NCBI GenBank assembly: GCA_037074765.1
Contig: JBAMDO010000097.1
Coordinates: 124,001 to 188,000, forward strand
Length of the DNA stretch: 64,000 nt
Source: Mansonella perstans
Taxonomy: Eukaryota; Nematoda; Chromadorea; Rhabditida; Onchocercidae
Reading direction: 5' to 3'
The position numbers were made by a program, and so were the translations under genes. Positions 37,713 to 50,033 of this stretch are shown one piece after another (the stretch's first letter is position 1; each line of letters begins with the position of its first letter). Under the pieces are notes generated by a model. It did no database searches. It was not told the origin of the DNA and saw only the letters and a program-made list of their open reading frames with translations.

Positions 37713-38454
37713 TTACGAGAAAAAAATCACTTCTCGGTATTCGGTTATTCCGATACTTAGGCTCCAGTTTATGTTTTTCGCTATGTAAATAAAGAATTTT
37801 TGATGAGGCGTATTTTTTCGACATCCGAATACACAGCAATGATAAGAACCATTTTTGTAATGCGCACTACAATGTTCTCCAACTTCATTCCAACTATGCA
37901 TGGTCACATTACATATGCGACATTTGTAATCGACTTTGTCTGAAAATATCTAACAATGATTTTATGTTAACAATTAATATTCCAGGATACTATTTAATAA
38001 TTAATTAGCGTTGTTTCGAAATTGATCAATGTGTAAAATCAATGTTAAAATCACAATCAAAAAATTATTCATGAAATGTTCTATTCAAATTACTCGAAAT
38101 TATTTCCTTTTCTTGCATATGATAGAAGTAAAAAGTTCAATTTCAATTATTACCTCCTACGGAGTGATCTCTCGAGACAGACAGCAATGAATTTTTCATC
38201 ATGATGAAACTGGTTTCTTTTCCCGATTCTTCATTGCTTGCATTCTCAATTTCACAAAATTGAATGAAATCAATGAAACCTAATTGATCGAGTGAAATAT
38301 CATTTTATAGATCTTCATCATATTCCAGGTCGCAATACATGAAGATATTAAAATTATCTGGGAAATCGTTCAGTTGGTCAATTGGAGAAGTTTCATTCAA
38401 AGCCGAAATGATGCAAAGCAGAAATTTGAACAAAATTATTTGTTTCATTGACAT
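37713..38454 (-). pseudogene. C2H2 zinc-finger gene, copy B, with signal-peptide-like start and one nonsense codon
   Basis: Minus strand, two exons in phase: 38454-38154 (ATG start, GTAATA donor) and 37939-37713 (acceptor ATTTTCAG). Exon 1 begins MSMKQIILFKFLLCIISA, a good secretory signal peptide, then an acidic Asn/Asp-rich stretch. A TAA at 38307-38305 interrupts an otherwise open frame of 100 codons. Exon 2 has a textbook finger, CRICNVTMHSWNEVGEHCSA then H (C-x2-C-x12-H-x3-H), followed by YHCCVFGC without the matching histidines; downstream sequence still resembles copy A but out of frame. A signal peptide on a C2H2 protein is unusual. Likely a recently inactivated gene; a reading or assembly error at the TAA, or a start after it, would restore function. 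Confidence 0.5.
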
Positions 38455-41184
38455 AATAGTGAGCAAAATATTAAAAATAACGGAAATACTTTAATGGTGG
38501 CTTTTTATTTTACATTGGTTGGGATTACACGACAAAGGTTTAAACAGTTTTTAATCTGCGCTAAATACATTTCACATTTTTCCATTACATTGACACTTTC
38601 TTACCTTCAAATTGAAAGTTAATGAATGCGCTTTGATTTCAAATTGGCACAGTGGAAATAACCTTTCGTATTTTTTTTTAACACTTATATGCAATCTTTG
38701 ATGACCTGTAACATCTACTCAAAAGCATATTTTTTTACTCTTCATTGTCTTTAATCATCACAATTATTTTAAAGCAAAGCATTTTACCATTTTCTCAGCA
38801 TCATTGTTCTTGTATTAATGTCGCTGTATTAGATTTTTAATTTGCTTAATGAACTTCTTAAATAGTTTGTTTCTTCACACTCAACTATGAGACTTCGTCG
38901 GCGGAAGACTTTTACAGTAGCAACCAATTTGAATTGATTGAATTTATTTGTCTTTGATAGGATTTCAATCAGATTTAAAGTTATTAACATAACTAAGTTA
39001 AAGAATAATAGAAGTATGAAACTTTCGTTTCGTAAAATCTCGTCATCTGAAATATGTCTTGATAATAAATTTATGTAATGGTCCAACATTTGTTTAATGC
39101 ATGTACGGCAACTATTTGAAAGTGTACTAGAGAAAAATAGAAACTATAAAAAAAACTGAAAATTACAACTTTTTCGATGATTAACTTTATCATTCAACTT
39201 ATTTTTGCTTAACAAGTAGAAATAGTGACCATTTGCAAGTAACTTATGTTTATTTTAAATTTCAATGAAAGCTAGATAAAGAGAATATATGCTTACGAAT
39301 CGCTTTTCTTCATTTCTTCACTATTTGTAAGAATAAATCAGAGTTGATTAAAATTGATTTGCAAAAAAGTTTTCTGCATCCATCTCAATAATCAAAAGTG
39401 AGATAATTAATTCTTGAAAATATACTATTATTTCTTCTTGATGAATAATTTGTCATTTGGATTGTAATATTGAACTCGTACATTGCTAGATTACAATAGT
39501 AAGAAAGAAATCGAAAATCTTTGTTGGGAAAATTATATTTTGCATTATTTGTTGGCGATGGAAGTTTATGGTTCATTTGTATTGTAATAATGTACACACA
39601 TTATTATGTTATATCATGTTACTTGTTCGAAACAGTAGGAATAAAAGAATAAAGCACGCAATGAGTTTATAAGCAGAAACAAAAATCAATTATGCAATAA
39701 ATAAGAATTCGAACAGTTTTAGTTAATAAACCTCTATCATTTCTTTCGGCAACAATTGTTTGCCGTTTTGTTGACATTTCTGATTTCAATTAATTCAAGT
39801 AAAAATAAAGAAGTAGTAATTCAGAATTATACAGAAAACAACAAATCTCAGGAATGTTAAGTCATTCGTTTGCTTCTTTAGATAAAAAGCAAAGATATTT
39901 CTTGAATTAAGAACTCTCGAATAAAAACACCGACGAAAAAGATTTGCTTTAGCTAACATCTTCATTTGGATAAAATAAATCTCTCGATTTTTTCATTGTT
40001 AGCAAAAGCAGTTATTGCTGGAAGATAAATGTAAATTTATATTTTAATCATCATTGAATACTTTGTGCTCTTGAGCTCCATCAATATAAAGTACCAGTGA
40101 AAACTTTTTCTTGCATTTTTTGTTTTTCAGATTTTTCAATTGTTTCCAAAAACTTTGTCTTTCGTGAATTTTACAAAACTTCTCTCCAGAAATTTAATCT
40201 TTTTTCGAAAAAAAGCATTTGAATGCTGAATGCAATCAATATCCGATTTGTATAAATTATCTTAATAAAGTGATTTATCAAAACGGTAACTATTTTGAAT
40301 TGATCGAATTTGTTTGCTTTTATAGGATTTCAATCTGATTTGAAGCTATTGACATAACTAAATTAGAGAATTATTGAAGCATAAAACCTCTCGTTCTGTA
40401 AAACCTTGTCATTAGCATTCCCCCAATTCTTCAAAATGAGGAAGCATTTATTGCACATTCCAAAGTCTGGAATATGTTTCATAACAGTCCAACATGTTTG
40501 CTTGTGATATCTTCAATTCATTTATGACAGTTGTTGTAAAATATGTCAGAGACAATTGAATTTGAAAACTGAAAATTATCGAAATTGTGAAAAAAACTGG
40601 AAAATACTGAAAATTACCGCAATAGTTTTTCAGTGATTAAGTTTACCATTAATCCATTTCTGCTTAGCAAATTGGAATAGTTACCAGTTCTGTGTTTGTT
40701 TTAAATTTCAATCAAAGTCAAAGGAAAAGAATGCTTTTCTTTATCCCTTCATGTTTTGGAAGAATAAATCAGAATTGATTAAAATTACTTGCGAGAAAAC
40801 ATTTCTTTTAAAGAGTTATGATGATTTACGTTATGATAATCTAAGACAGCTTTTTTATTATGCTATTTTATTTTTCATCAGCTAAGCTAATTTAAAAAAT
40901 TCATAAAAAGCAAAAAAAATTATTTTGACTAATCATTTTATCATTTTTGACAAATCTCATATTATCGTACGGTCACATCGATGCAATCTGCTAATATTAC
41001 TGAAAAGTGTTGGTAATTTCTTTAAACTCGAAATGATGACAAATTGATCCTATGACGACCGATGTTTTGTCAAAATTATTAATATTTTCTATCATTTTGT
41101 CTTAATTTTTTGAACTTCCCTATCAGTTTTTAAATTATTTAAGTTTCAACAACAGAGACTGAAAATAACGACATAAAAGTATAT
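38455..41184. repeat. Segmental duplication block (paired segments)
   Basis: About 38920-39372 and 40286-40803 are diverged copies of one segment, sharing for example TTTCAATCAGATTTAAAG/TTTCAATCTGATTTGAAG and GAATAAATCAGAGTTGATTA/GAATAAATCAGAATTGATTA; the second has about 65 extra bases. A second pair, 36997-37110 and 39631-39762, shares CAGTAAGAATAAAAGA/CAGTAGGAATAAAAGA and a TAATAAACAATTCTCTATC-like motif. The order X-Y is repeated, so the whole 37-41 kb stretch looks like a decayed tandem duplication in which the second unit lost the zinc-finger gene. No intact gene is seen between 38455 and 41184. Confidence 0.7.
38829..39089 (-). pseudogene. 86-codon open frame with one membrane helix, in duplicated block
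   Basis: The frame begins MLDHYINLLSRHISDDEILR and contains a hydrophobic run (FILLLFFNLVMLITLNLIEIL) followed by a basic tail. The related sequence near 40300-40515 preserves the start (MLDCYETYSR) and the DKVLQNERF segment but has stops and indels. One copy is therefore open and the other decayed. There is no promoter or splice evidence, and no family is recognised. Confidence 0.25.
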
Positions 41185-44100
41185 ATGTCAGCGAAACATC
41201 TTGCTGAAATGATACGAACACTTAAGAAACAGATTATCAACGAACTGGATATCTGGCAAAAGACTAATGTCGAAAACTGTCAGTTGGAAATTGATATTCA
41301 TCACTTTCAGGAAAGGTATCAACAATTATCCGATTTTCCAAAAATAAAAATAAAAAAAGCTTTTTAAATTTTTTATTTGTGACACAAAAATTCAACCACA
41401 TAACTATGCTGTCAATTTTAAAATCCTTATAAATTCCTATGATTTTTTTTGTCTCTTTTTTTCTGTCATTCGATTCTTTGTCTCTAACATTAGTACTGTC
41501 AAGGGGACGGATGAGTTAAGTTCACGATTAGAATAAATATTTCCTTAATCATCTGTATTTGATCGGTGTACAATCCAATGTAAACTATCCGATTTCTCTA
41601 TTTACTATTTCTGATATACGATTAAAATATATCTAATACAAAATTAAATTTCAATTTTCACTTGTTATATTTGAATGGTTTTACTGAAGAAACACAGATA
41701 GAAATATGCAAAATGTTTGTGGGATTTTCAGACTTAACGAATTGAAGGTATTGTGCGTTAATTATGAAATTTCTAATGCCGAAATTGAACATAAAAAAAA
41801 ACGTTATTCCCAGCAGTTAAAGAAAATTTCAAAATTAATTTCTGAACAGGTTTTTCATTTCCAAACATTTTTCAACTGTATTTGCAACATCTTTTTTTAA
41901 TGATAGCAAATAGGAATACGAAAAAAATTTATGCCAAGAAAAGTTTAAGAGGCTGAAAATTGTACGAATTGTTAGGCTGAAAATTGTACATTAATAGTAT
42001 GAAAATATCACTGAATAAATTATTATTAAAAAAGCGTTGGTTTAATTAGATATAGAACTAAAAAAAAGAGCCTAGTGTTTTGCTTTGTAAAGAATTTTGA
42101 TGCCGCTAATTGGGCAATAATTTTGGACGAAATGGCATTCGTGAATCGAGAATTATTCGAGATTTTGATGTCAGCTGCTATTGCAGAACGACAAACACTT
42201 CAGGTAGACCCATTTTACTAAATTCGACTGATATAATTATTAGATAAAAGCAAATTTATGAATCAGTCAATAGGAAAATCAACAATAAAAAAAATTAAAT
42301 TAACTTCAGATAGAAACAGATGAAGAAGAAAAATATAGGAGTAAAGCAAAAAAACTTGTCTTGAAACGAATTGAATTACGCCAAGCATTATATTCTCAAA
42401 TGAATCGATATGAATCGTTGAATACACAAATCAATCAAATTGAAACTAACTTAATAAATCTTCGGAGAACTATTGATGTATATGATGCTGAATACTGGCA
42501 ATTAAATGATGCAAGACATGAGTAAGTATGATTATGGAAATGAAATCAGAAATTGAATTGAAATTTATAATTTGCTTCGAATTAAGAAATCTTTCATTAA
42601 TTAAAAGCTACTGTAGATCACTTTCCTTTGTTTCAGTTTACAATCACAAATTTTCCAATTGCAAGAACTTCTTCAATCTCATCGTCATTATCAAGATTGT
42701 TTTAATTCATCTAGCAAATCATTTTCTCCACTTAATTATAGTAATGATAAAGATGAAAATATAAAATATAAGAGTGATCAGTGTTTAATGATTCCGCGTC
42801 ATAAGATGTCAAAGGTTACGAGAAATTTTTCTGATTTTATTTAATAGTTAGTACAAAATGCTTATTGAATTTTAAACTGGGATATATTTAGAATGAATTG
42901 AATTTCTGCAAATATTGATTTAAGATTTTTTCGAATTAATTTAGGGATAATATAACTTGAAAAAAGCATTGAGCGTTGGAATCAAATTAATTGAACATTT
43001 GAAGCATGACATGATTAAAATAAATGTCTAAATTTTGCAATCAGTTTCAGAAAAAGAAGAACGTTGCCACAAATGCTAAAAGGATATTCAGAACAATATC
43101 AGAGATAAAGCCAACTGTAACTGGTGTCACTGATAAGATGGATGCTGTCAAAGAAGTCACGCGATCAGAATTTGAAAACAAAACTGGACGTGGAGCTTCA
43201 TTGGAAACAGTATTAACGGTAAGCTGTTGGTAAAAAATTTGCGAAAAACAAAATTAATACGTATTTTGAATTATTTATTCGAAAAAAATTTATGTCCAAT
43301 ATTTCTTAAAGTGTAACAACAATTTTATCACTCGATCATAAGAATCTCCATCCAATAATAATATTTATGATATATGGCAATCGTAATTTCATCAAGAAAA
43401 TTGAAATTGCAGTCGGAAGAAATGGCAAACGAAATATCAAATTCAAGTGTGAAATCCGAGTTTTTATGGAAAAAGAAAAAGAAAAAAAAAAAAGAAAAAG
43501 AAACTAATTTAAAGCCAAATCAGTCAATAAAATCGAGTTCACCGACATCCTCCAATGTATCTCAATTCCTTATTCAAAATCAAAAATTACCATTCGATTC
43601 TAATTTAAGGGTAATTCTATGAATTTTCATATTGAATGCATTCAATTTTGAATTCCGAAGAAACATTCGCCACATTAACAATTGAATTTTCGATAAATTT
43701 CTAGCGTCTTTAAAGACAAATAATTCTACGATAACAATAACAAAAATATCCTCAATGAATGCTTCAAGCTACAATAACTCAGCTTGATCTACAGCTTGAG
43801 TCTCTTTCATTGCTTCATTGATTAGATATTTTGTAATTTTACAATTACAAGAAGTCAAAAAAAAAAAAAGAAAAAAGAAAAGAAAAACAAGCTTCCCGAA
43901 AAAACAAGCTTTCCAAAAAGAATGAAGATATCGACGAATCAACATCAATGGAATCATTTAAGATGACGCTATCACAAACGATGACAAATGAAAATGTTAG
44001 ATTTATTGAACATAAAAATATGCTTAATTAATTAACTGTTTGGTAAAGTAAATGAAAAAACTTGTGTAACATATATATGGAATTGGATTAGCTAAAATTA

Positions 44101-45607
44101 GAAATTGATGGTTCCAAATATCCAGGAAGTTCAAGAACAAATCGAATGTTCCAAGCCTATGAAATTAATCGAAGCCACTGCCTTCTCACTGACACATGTA
44201 GGATTTCGCCTGCTTGAAAAAATTATTGTAGTGCAGTGGCGGAACAAGTCTACTGTAGCTCTGTAATTTTTTCTGATTAAGATTAAAAATAACATTATGA
44301 AAAAACAACGGTGTGCATATTTAATAATTTTTTCAGTCATCTTATTTTCCTGAAAATCCGAAAGTTGCTAAAATTGTACAACGTGAATTATTTTCAACTA
44401 AACGATTATATCAGATAGCAACTATGAAACCTTCCAAAATTTATCAAGTTAGTAAAATTAAACAATAATTTAATTCTTCCTATACTTACTTTACTTCATA
44501 CTTCAAAATTCATCTAATACAATGGATGATTCCGTTAAACACAAATTGTTAGCAAAATTTAAACCAATTAATTGATGCATTGCTTTTTTTACGCAAAGAT
44601 ACTTATTATTTATTTTGCAGTTATGTAGAAACAACTTTTGTGCATTACTTTGCGATAATTTAAATTAATTCATTTAATTTTATTTACAGTCATCGTCACC
44701 ATTCGGTAGTTCATCTGGACAACACAGTGAAAAAATTCGACAACTGTGTGATATTTCAAAATCTGAGAACAGTTCTGAGATATCAGTTGACAGTACGCTT
44801 ATTATAATCATTCTGGCTTTTTTACGTGTTTCACAACATTAGAGACGATTTTCAACAAATGAAAAATTTTAAAAAATTGTTTTTTAAAGCCAACAGCTAT
44901 TGAATTAATTGTTTAACTGCGTGATTAATAATCAGACTAACAATTTGTTATTTACTATTTTGATAGAACAACAACAAGGATCAATGCATCAACACTGTTA
45001 TAATCGATCGTTTCATCAAGGTTTGTTCGCATTATTTTAAAAAAGGTTGAATTTAGCATCATCAAAGACATTGAAAAGCAAAATGATTGACCAATTCTTT
45101 TGTGGATATTATCCTAAATGATCGATCACATATTTCTTGGAGTATTATCTTGAATGATCGTCCACATATACTTGTTTTTTGGAATATTATCTTGAATGAT
45201 AACTCTGATCATTCCATGCTTGAAATGTCACCCTAAATAATCACTCTAACATAAAAATTGAAAAGATCTCTGAGTAATTAACAATTAACTGATGCAGTTC
45301 AAACAAACCATTTCAACAATAAAATACACAAGTGTTTTCATGGTGATAATATTTTTTAACATATTAAATTTTTACATCGCCTTTGAAAAAAATAGATGAG
45401 AAATCGATAATTTATTTGCATTGCATTCAGTGTATTCTTCCAAATAAGATTATTGATATATACAGTACTTTCATGTTTAAAATTCCAGTGGAATCTGATG
45501 AGCAACAATTAAAAAGCTTATCGTTACAAAATGATAATGTTGAATTATGGGAAGAAATTTCGGAACGAACATTTTTACGTGAAATTCAACAATTTGTTTT
45601 TTTTTGA
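41185..45607 (+). CDS. Unrecognised coiled-coil protein with lysine-rich linkers
   Basis: Thirteen exons keep phase: 41185-41315, 41732-41849, 42093-42203, 42310-42521, 42637-42814, 43051-43218, 43413-43610, 43852-43995, 44126-44254, 44337-44447, 44690-44792, 44967-45020 and 45489-45607 (TGA), giving about 591 residues. Residues ~1-240 are strongly helical and charged (HLAEMIRTLKKQI; KKKRYSQQLKKISKLISEQ; NRYESLNTQINQIETNLINL), typical of a coiled coil. Two lysine tracts follow: eight Lys after EFLW in exon 7, and KKKEKRKRKNK in exon 8. The rest is Ser-rich with PFGSSSGQHSEKIRQLCD. There is no signal peptide or enzyme motif. The frame is open for about 14 codons before the ATG, so an extra 5' exon is possible. 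Exons 3 and 8 use weak AAAG/CAAG acceptors, and the exon 9 donor is uncertain (44227 or 44254). Poly(A) signal AATAAA at 45777-45782. A cytoskeletal or scaffold role would fit but is a guess. Confidence 0.75.
45085..45215. repeat. ~40-bp tandem repeat in last intron of coiled-coil gene
   Basis: Three diverged copies of a unit containing TGGAATATTATCTTGAATGA followed by TCGNCCACATAT. The array lies in the 468-bp intron between 45020 and 45489. Confidence 0.7.
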
Positions 45608-46165
45608 ATATCAGAAATTTTTTTTCTGTACTTTTTTTAAAAGAAATTTGATTTTTTTATATTTTGCAAATTGCACATGCAGAGTTGTTTTTGTAATTTG
45701 CATGCAAAATAAAAACGATACAAAAAGCAAAACTGTGTACAAATTTCTCACATAGTTATAAAATGTTAATATTCCAATAAAAAAAAAAAAAAAAATACTT
45801 TTATAACATTCAGCGCAACATATTAGTCATTGAGCGCCATCTATTAATTCACTGAGCGTTACGTATTTAACAAGTAACAATATTATTCAATGTGAGAATA
45901 AAATTTGATGCTTATAAACATACATTGTGCTCATTTTATTCATACTTTTCATTTTTATTATCATTTTTGCTTTAAATTGCTTTTGTTAGCATGGGTGTCG
46001 ATGACGACTCGTCCAAATCCTCTTTCCATTCCTGAAAATTGTATGACCTTCCATCCCGCAATACATACATTAACAACTAACTAACTGGTTGTCCAATCCT
46101 CGTAACCACCAATCAACAACACAAAATCGAGATCAAAGAGCTCACACGCAAAGCACCCATCCCCC

Positions 46166-46172
46166 TATATAA
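46166..46172 (+). promoter_or_regulatory. Putative TATA box of the serine protease gene
   Basis: TATATAA in the C-rich setting CATCCCCCTATATAATTCCC, 70 bp before the protease ATG at 46242. The flanking 46000-46200 is clearly less A/T-rich than its surroundings, as expected of a core promoter. Inferred from sequence only. Confidence 0.5.
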
Positions 46173-46241
46173 TTCCCGGCATATGAATTGCTACTATGAT
46201 AACCCTACAGTGACGGAAGCAAATAATAATTAAACTGTAAA

Positions 46242-49200
46242 ATGGAACCAAATATTTCAATTATCATCATTTTTATCGCTATTTTCATCAAAATTGGTAT
46301 GCAAATTTCATCCTGCATTATTAATAACAGTTTAATGAGTAAAATCTTTTTTAATTTATGTTTATTTTGCTTCGAAAAAGAAAAATAATCTTTTTTTTAC
46401 TTTATTTTAATCATCTCATTAGAATAATTTAGTGATTGAATTCAGATAGTAATTGATTGGCCCAGAGTAATTTGTCATCAAGTATTACTTGATGGCAAAT
46501 TGTCGTCATTATTGGTTTCATTAAATAAACAAAAAATGAAAATTTGCAAATGCTAAATTGGAAAAAAGTAACAGTAAAGCAGTAAAAGAAACAGTAAAGT
46601 AGTAAAGGTTAGGAAAAAAGAAAAATTTTTTTTTCTTTTTAAGAATATTTTAAAATTTGAAAGAGTTAAATTCTAGCGTTCTTTTTCATCTCAAAATCAT
46701 TTCAGTTTTTTTTTTTTTTTTTTTTTTTAGTTCAATCGGAACAAACTGCCAACGTTTCATACAATAGCACATATTACGGTAAATTTTAGAGCAATTATTT
46801 CTAACTAAACTTGATTAATTTTTTCAATCGATTTTATTTTTTTTTAAAATTAACCTGAATATCGCTATCATATCGAATTTCTTTGTGCTGTTGTTTGTAA
46901 AATTTCAATTCGAAATTTTTATCAATTACTTTAAGTTAAAGTTTGCAGATCCAGATAAATGTGGGGTACCGTTAAATTATACTTCACATGAAAAACGATA
47001 TTCACGAAGGCGGAATTATCATTTGAAAATTATGGGTGGTACGGATGTTAAAGAAAATGAACATCCGTGGGCCGTAGCTGTTGTCTTGTACGGTCGTATG
47101 TTTTATTTTTTTTTAATTATTTACGAAAACATTTATTCTGACATGTTAATTCATCAGGTTTTTTTTTAAAGTTCAGTTAAATTTCTAACGTATCAATTGA
47201 AAAAAATTGTTCTGCTCATTTTTCTCACCAACGCTTCGCATCACGCTGCGCTTATTTTTGATCTCGAGGATCACTAGTTAGGAACAATTGAATTATTGAT
47301 TTTATCTGCCTGTAAAATCTTTTCTTGCAAAAAGCATTATAGCTATTTAACTTTAAAATGCTTTTTATTAAAATATTACAAAGAAGAAAAAATCATTTAT
47401 TGAATACATGTCAAAATTTAAATTCAGTTACTTTCACTAATTATTCTTTGAAACTGCAATAATGTATTTTTTAAAATACGTTTGTGCTGGCACGCTGATC
47501 TCAAAAAAGCATGTCATGACGGCCGCGCATTGTTATATCAAACCAGTTATCAGTACAGCCTTAGGTCGATGTGGGTAAATTTTGCATTTCATTGTTTAAA
47601 TTCTAAAAGCTTCACCTAATGAAATAATTAATTAGCGATTTCGATTTTTGCACTTGTATGAAATTATTATGATTATTTTTTAAGTGAGCAGCTTAATCTA
47701 ATCAATTAATTGATTGTTAATTCCGATTTTTTACATTTGCATGAGGAAGGATTATCAAAGTGTTTTGCTTCAAGCGTTAGTTTCTTTTGGAAAAAAAATT
47801 GTATTAATTGTATTAAGCAACAAATACTGTATTAATCATTAAAAATTTTATCATAGTTATATTTTGATAAAATGGAAAATTTATTCGACATATTTGAATT
47901 TTTGATCGTTGGGCTTCATTTTTTGAAATTATTTGAACCTTTTTCCATAATATATTTAAATTATTTAATTGCTTCGTTAGATTTTATGGCTGAGATTCTC
48001 GAATCCTTTCTATTATGAAATCTTTTCCATTTACCCTATCTAGCCTTTATCTGATTATTGTCATTTGTTTTTTGCTAAGTAATTAAAGCAAATTTACGAA
48101 ACCAAGGAAAATATTACTGTTTAGTTGTCATTTCTGAAAATAAATTTATCATACTTCGAAATCCCAAATCAGATATTGTTTGTGGTAAAATTCTCAATCG
48201 TGATTCTCAAACAGTAAATCATTTTTTATTTCAAGCCCAAAGTATGCCATTACTGAGGAGGATGCCTTAGAATTTACTAGAATAAAATACGGATCAAACT
48301 GTTTGACACGAAGGAGCAAATGTTTTGGTACGCGAAGGATGAAAAGTATGAAAATCGTAAGGTTTGCAAATAAATTCCTTTTTGCATAAAACATTATCGT
48401 GATTATGAAATACTCAATGATATTTGCATGTCACTATATGAAAGTTAGAAAATATGCTTACAATAATATTAATTAAAATAAGAAGCATTTGCATCCATTA
48501 TCATAATTACAGCAATATGCAAAATGTCTAAAAATTATTTAAATCATTCATACATGAAGTGTGCAGTAAGTGTGAAAAGTGCATTTTAACTTCAGGATCA
48601 CTAGCACTTGATAAATCATTCCGTCTAAAATGATTTTCCACTAAAGTTTTTGCCAAGCCACAATTATAATTTAACTTTTTAAATGACCATTAGGCTTACA
48701 TTTGATAGAGCTCAGTACGGACGTTTCTTTCATCAAAATTGCTTCGGTGGTGACATTGCGCTGTTGGAATTAGAGCATGAAATAGACGAGAAAGATGCAA
48801 ATTATATATGTTTGGCAAATAGAATCCTTCTGGGCCAACAATTTTATACAATTGAAAGCGTTGGATGGGGAAGTAATCGTTAGTTTTTCAAATTTTTCAT
48901 ACTGTTAATTTGTTGTGATTGTTCAATTCAATTTTGAGGAATATTTCTTCAGCAAATACGCAAAAAACACAGCCTTAAAGTTATGTGAAGGATTTTCAGC
49001 GAATTGTTTCTCTAAATTCTAATTACAGCTATTTTGGGGCGTAGATTAACGAATAATTTGCAAAAATTGGAATTTCAAAAGTTATTGGATCGAGGAATGT
49101 GTGCAGAGAAAATGCCCATTTTACCAAACGACGTTTTATGCATCGAAGAAGAGGTTGATCGAAGTGTTTGCATGGTTTGTTTCTTTCTGAAAAAATCCGC

Positions 49201-50033
49201 ATATGGACACAAAAACATTTCATAATTTCCAATGATTTATTGTCCTTCTACCGCATTGCAAAGGTAAAACTTAATAATGCAATAAGTGATACAGCATTTT
49301 GATGCGTACCACAGTATATAGAAGATAATATGGAAATAAATATAACATAAATAATATTAAGAATTCATTTTCACCAAATATTTCAGACCGATTATTTTGA
49401 GCCATTTTCATCGTATTTTAATTATTCATTGAAATTTGATGTTAATGACTTTTTTCTTTTTCATTCTTCTCTATCCTTCATTTCTTTTTGATTTTGAATC
49501 CTGAAAATTAAACCTTTTGATATTTTGTTAATTTCAAGAATTGAATTTTACATTTTCTATACCAAAATTATTCATATCAATTGCTGTATAGGAAATAAAA
49601 TAATTGATTTGGATTACTGTCTAACTTAAAAATAACTCATTACCTGAAGAATTAAGTTGTTCCAACCTTGATTCTACAATATTTTTTATTACTTGAAGTT
49701 AAATTTGTTTTTTCGCCTTATTTTCAATTCTTGAAATTTTTCATGCTAAATAATGTATGTTTCTGTACAGTGAGATCATAAGTGTTCATGAATGTTACAT
49801 TAAATCTATTTATCCTTATTCGATAATTTCAGGGTGATAGCGGTGGTGGCTTAATGGTGCAACTTTTTAATGGACGTTGGTTGCTTGTCGGTGTCCTTTC
49901 ATTCGGTACCCCATGCGATAGATTATTAGAAAACAAGTCGCAACCTTTAGTGCAAGCTTACACCGATATTAGAATGTATAGTGGAGAAATTGATAAATTC
50001 ACCGAATATTTCTTACCTTGGGAGCAAATTTAA
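46242..50033 (+). CDS. Secreted S1 (chymotrypsin-fold) serine protease
   Basis: Exons 46242-46296, 46731-46778, 46949-47095, 47475-47574, 48236-48361, 48694-48878, 49029-49174 and 49833-50033 (TAA) give 335 residues. The start MEPNISIIIIFIAIFIKIG is a signal peptide. A short pro-region with a lone Cys39 leads to the activation site K61-IMGG, so the zymogen would be cut by a trypsin-like enzyme. The triad is complete: His102 in VMTAAHC, Asp179 in GGDIALLELE, Ser272 in GDSGGGL. The residue six before the Ser is Ser (VDRSVCMGDSGG), not Asp, so trypsin-like specificity for Lys/Arg is unlikely and chymotrypsin- or elastase-like cleavage more probable. Exon 5 adds a basic segment with an extra Cys pair (NCLTRRSKCF), like the extended nematode S1 proteases. 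Exon 4 has no AG acceptor where homology needs it: the intron ends TTTTTTAA at 47474. Poly(A) signal AATAAA at 50362-50367. Confidence 0.9.

Noticed and set aside
43703..43788. Possible extra exon or early end of the coiled-coil gene
   Set aside because: A frame from a TTTAAAG acceptor runs to a TGA, but it has no donor, and skipping it keeps phase into the clearly coding exon at 43852.
45383..45488. Extension of the last coiled-coil exon upstream
   Set aside because: The frame is open from an AATAG acceptor at about 45394, but the sequence looks intronic; the strong acceptor AATTCCAG at 45488 gives the same phase.
45608..46241. Operon linking the coiled-coil and protease genes
   Set aside because: They are on the same strand, but the gap is about 630 bp, with a poly(A) signal after the first gene and a TATA box before the second.
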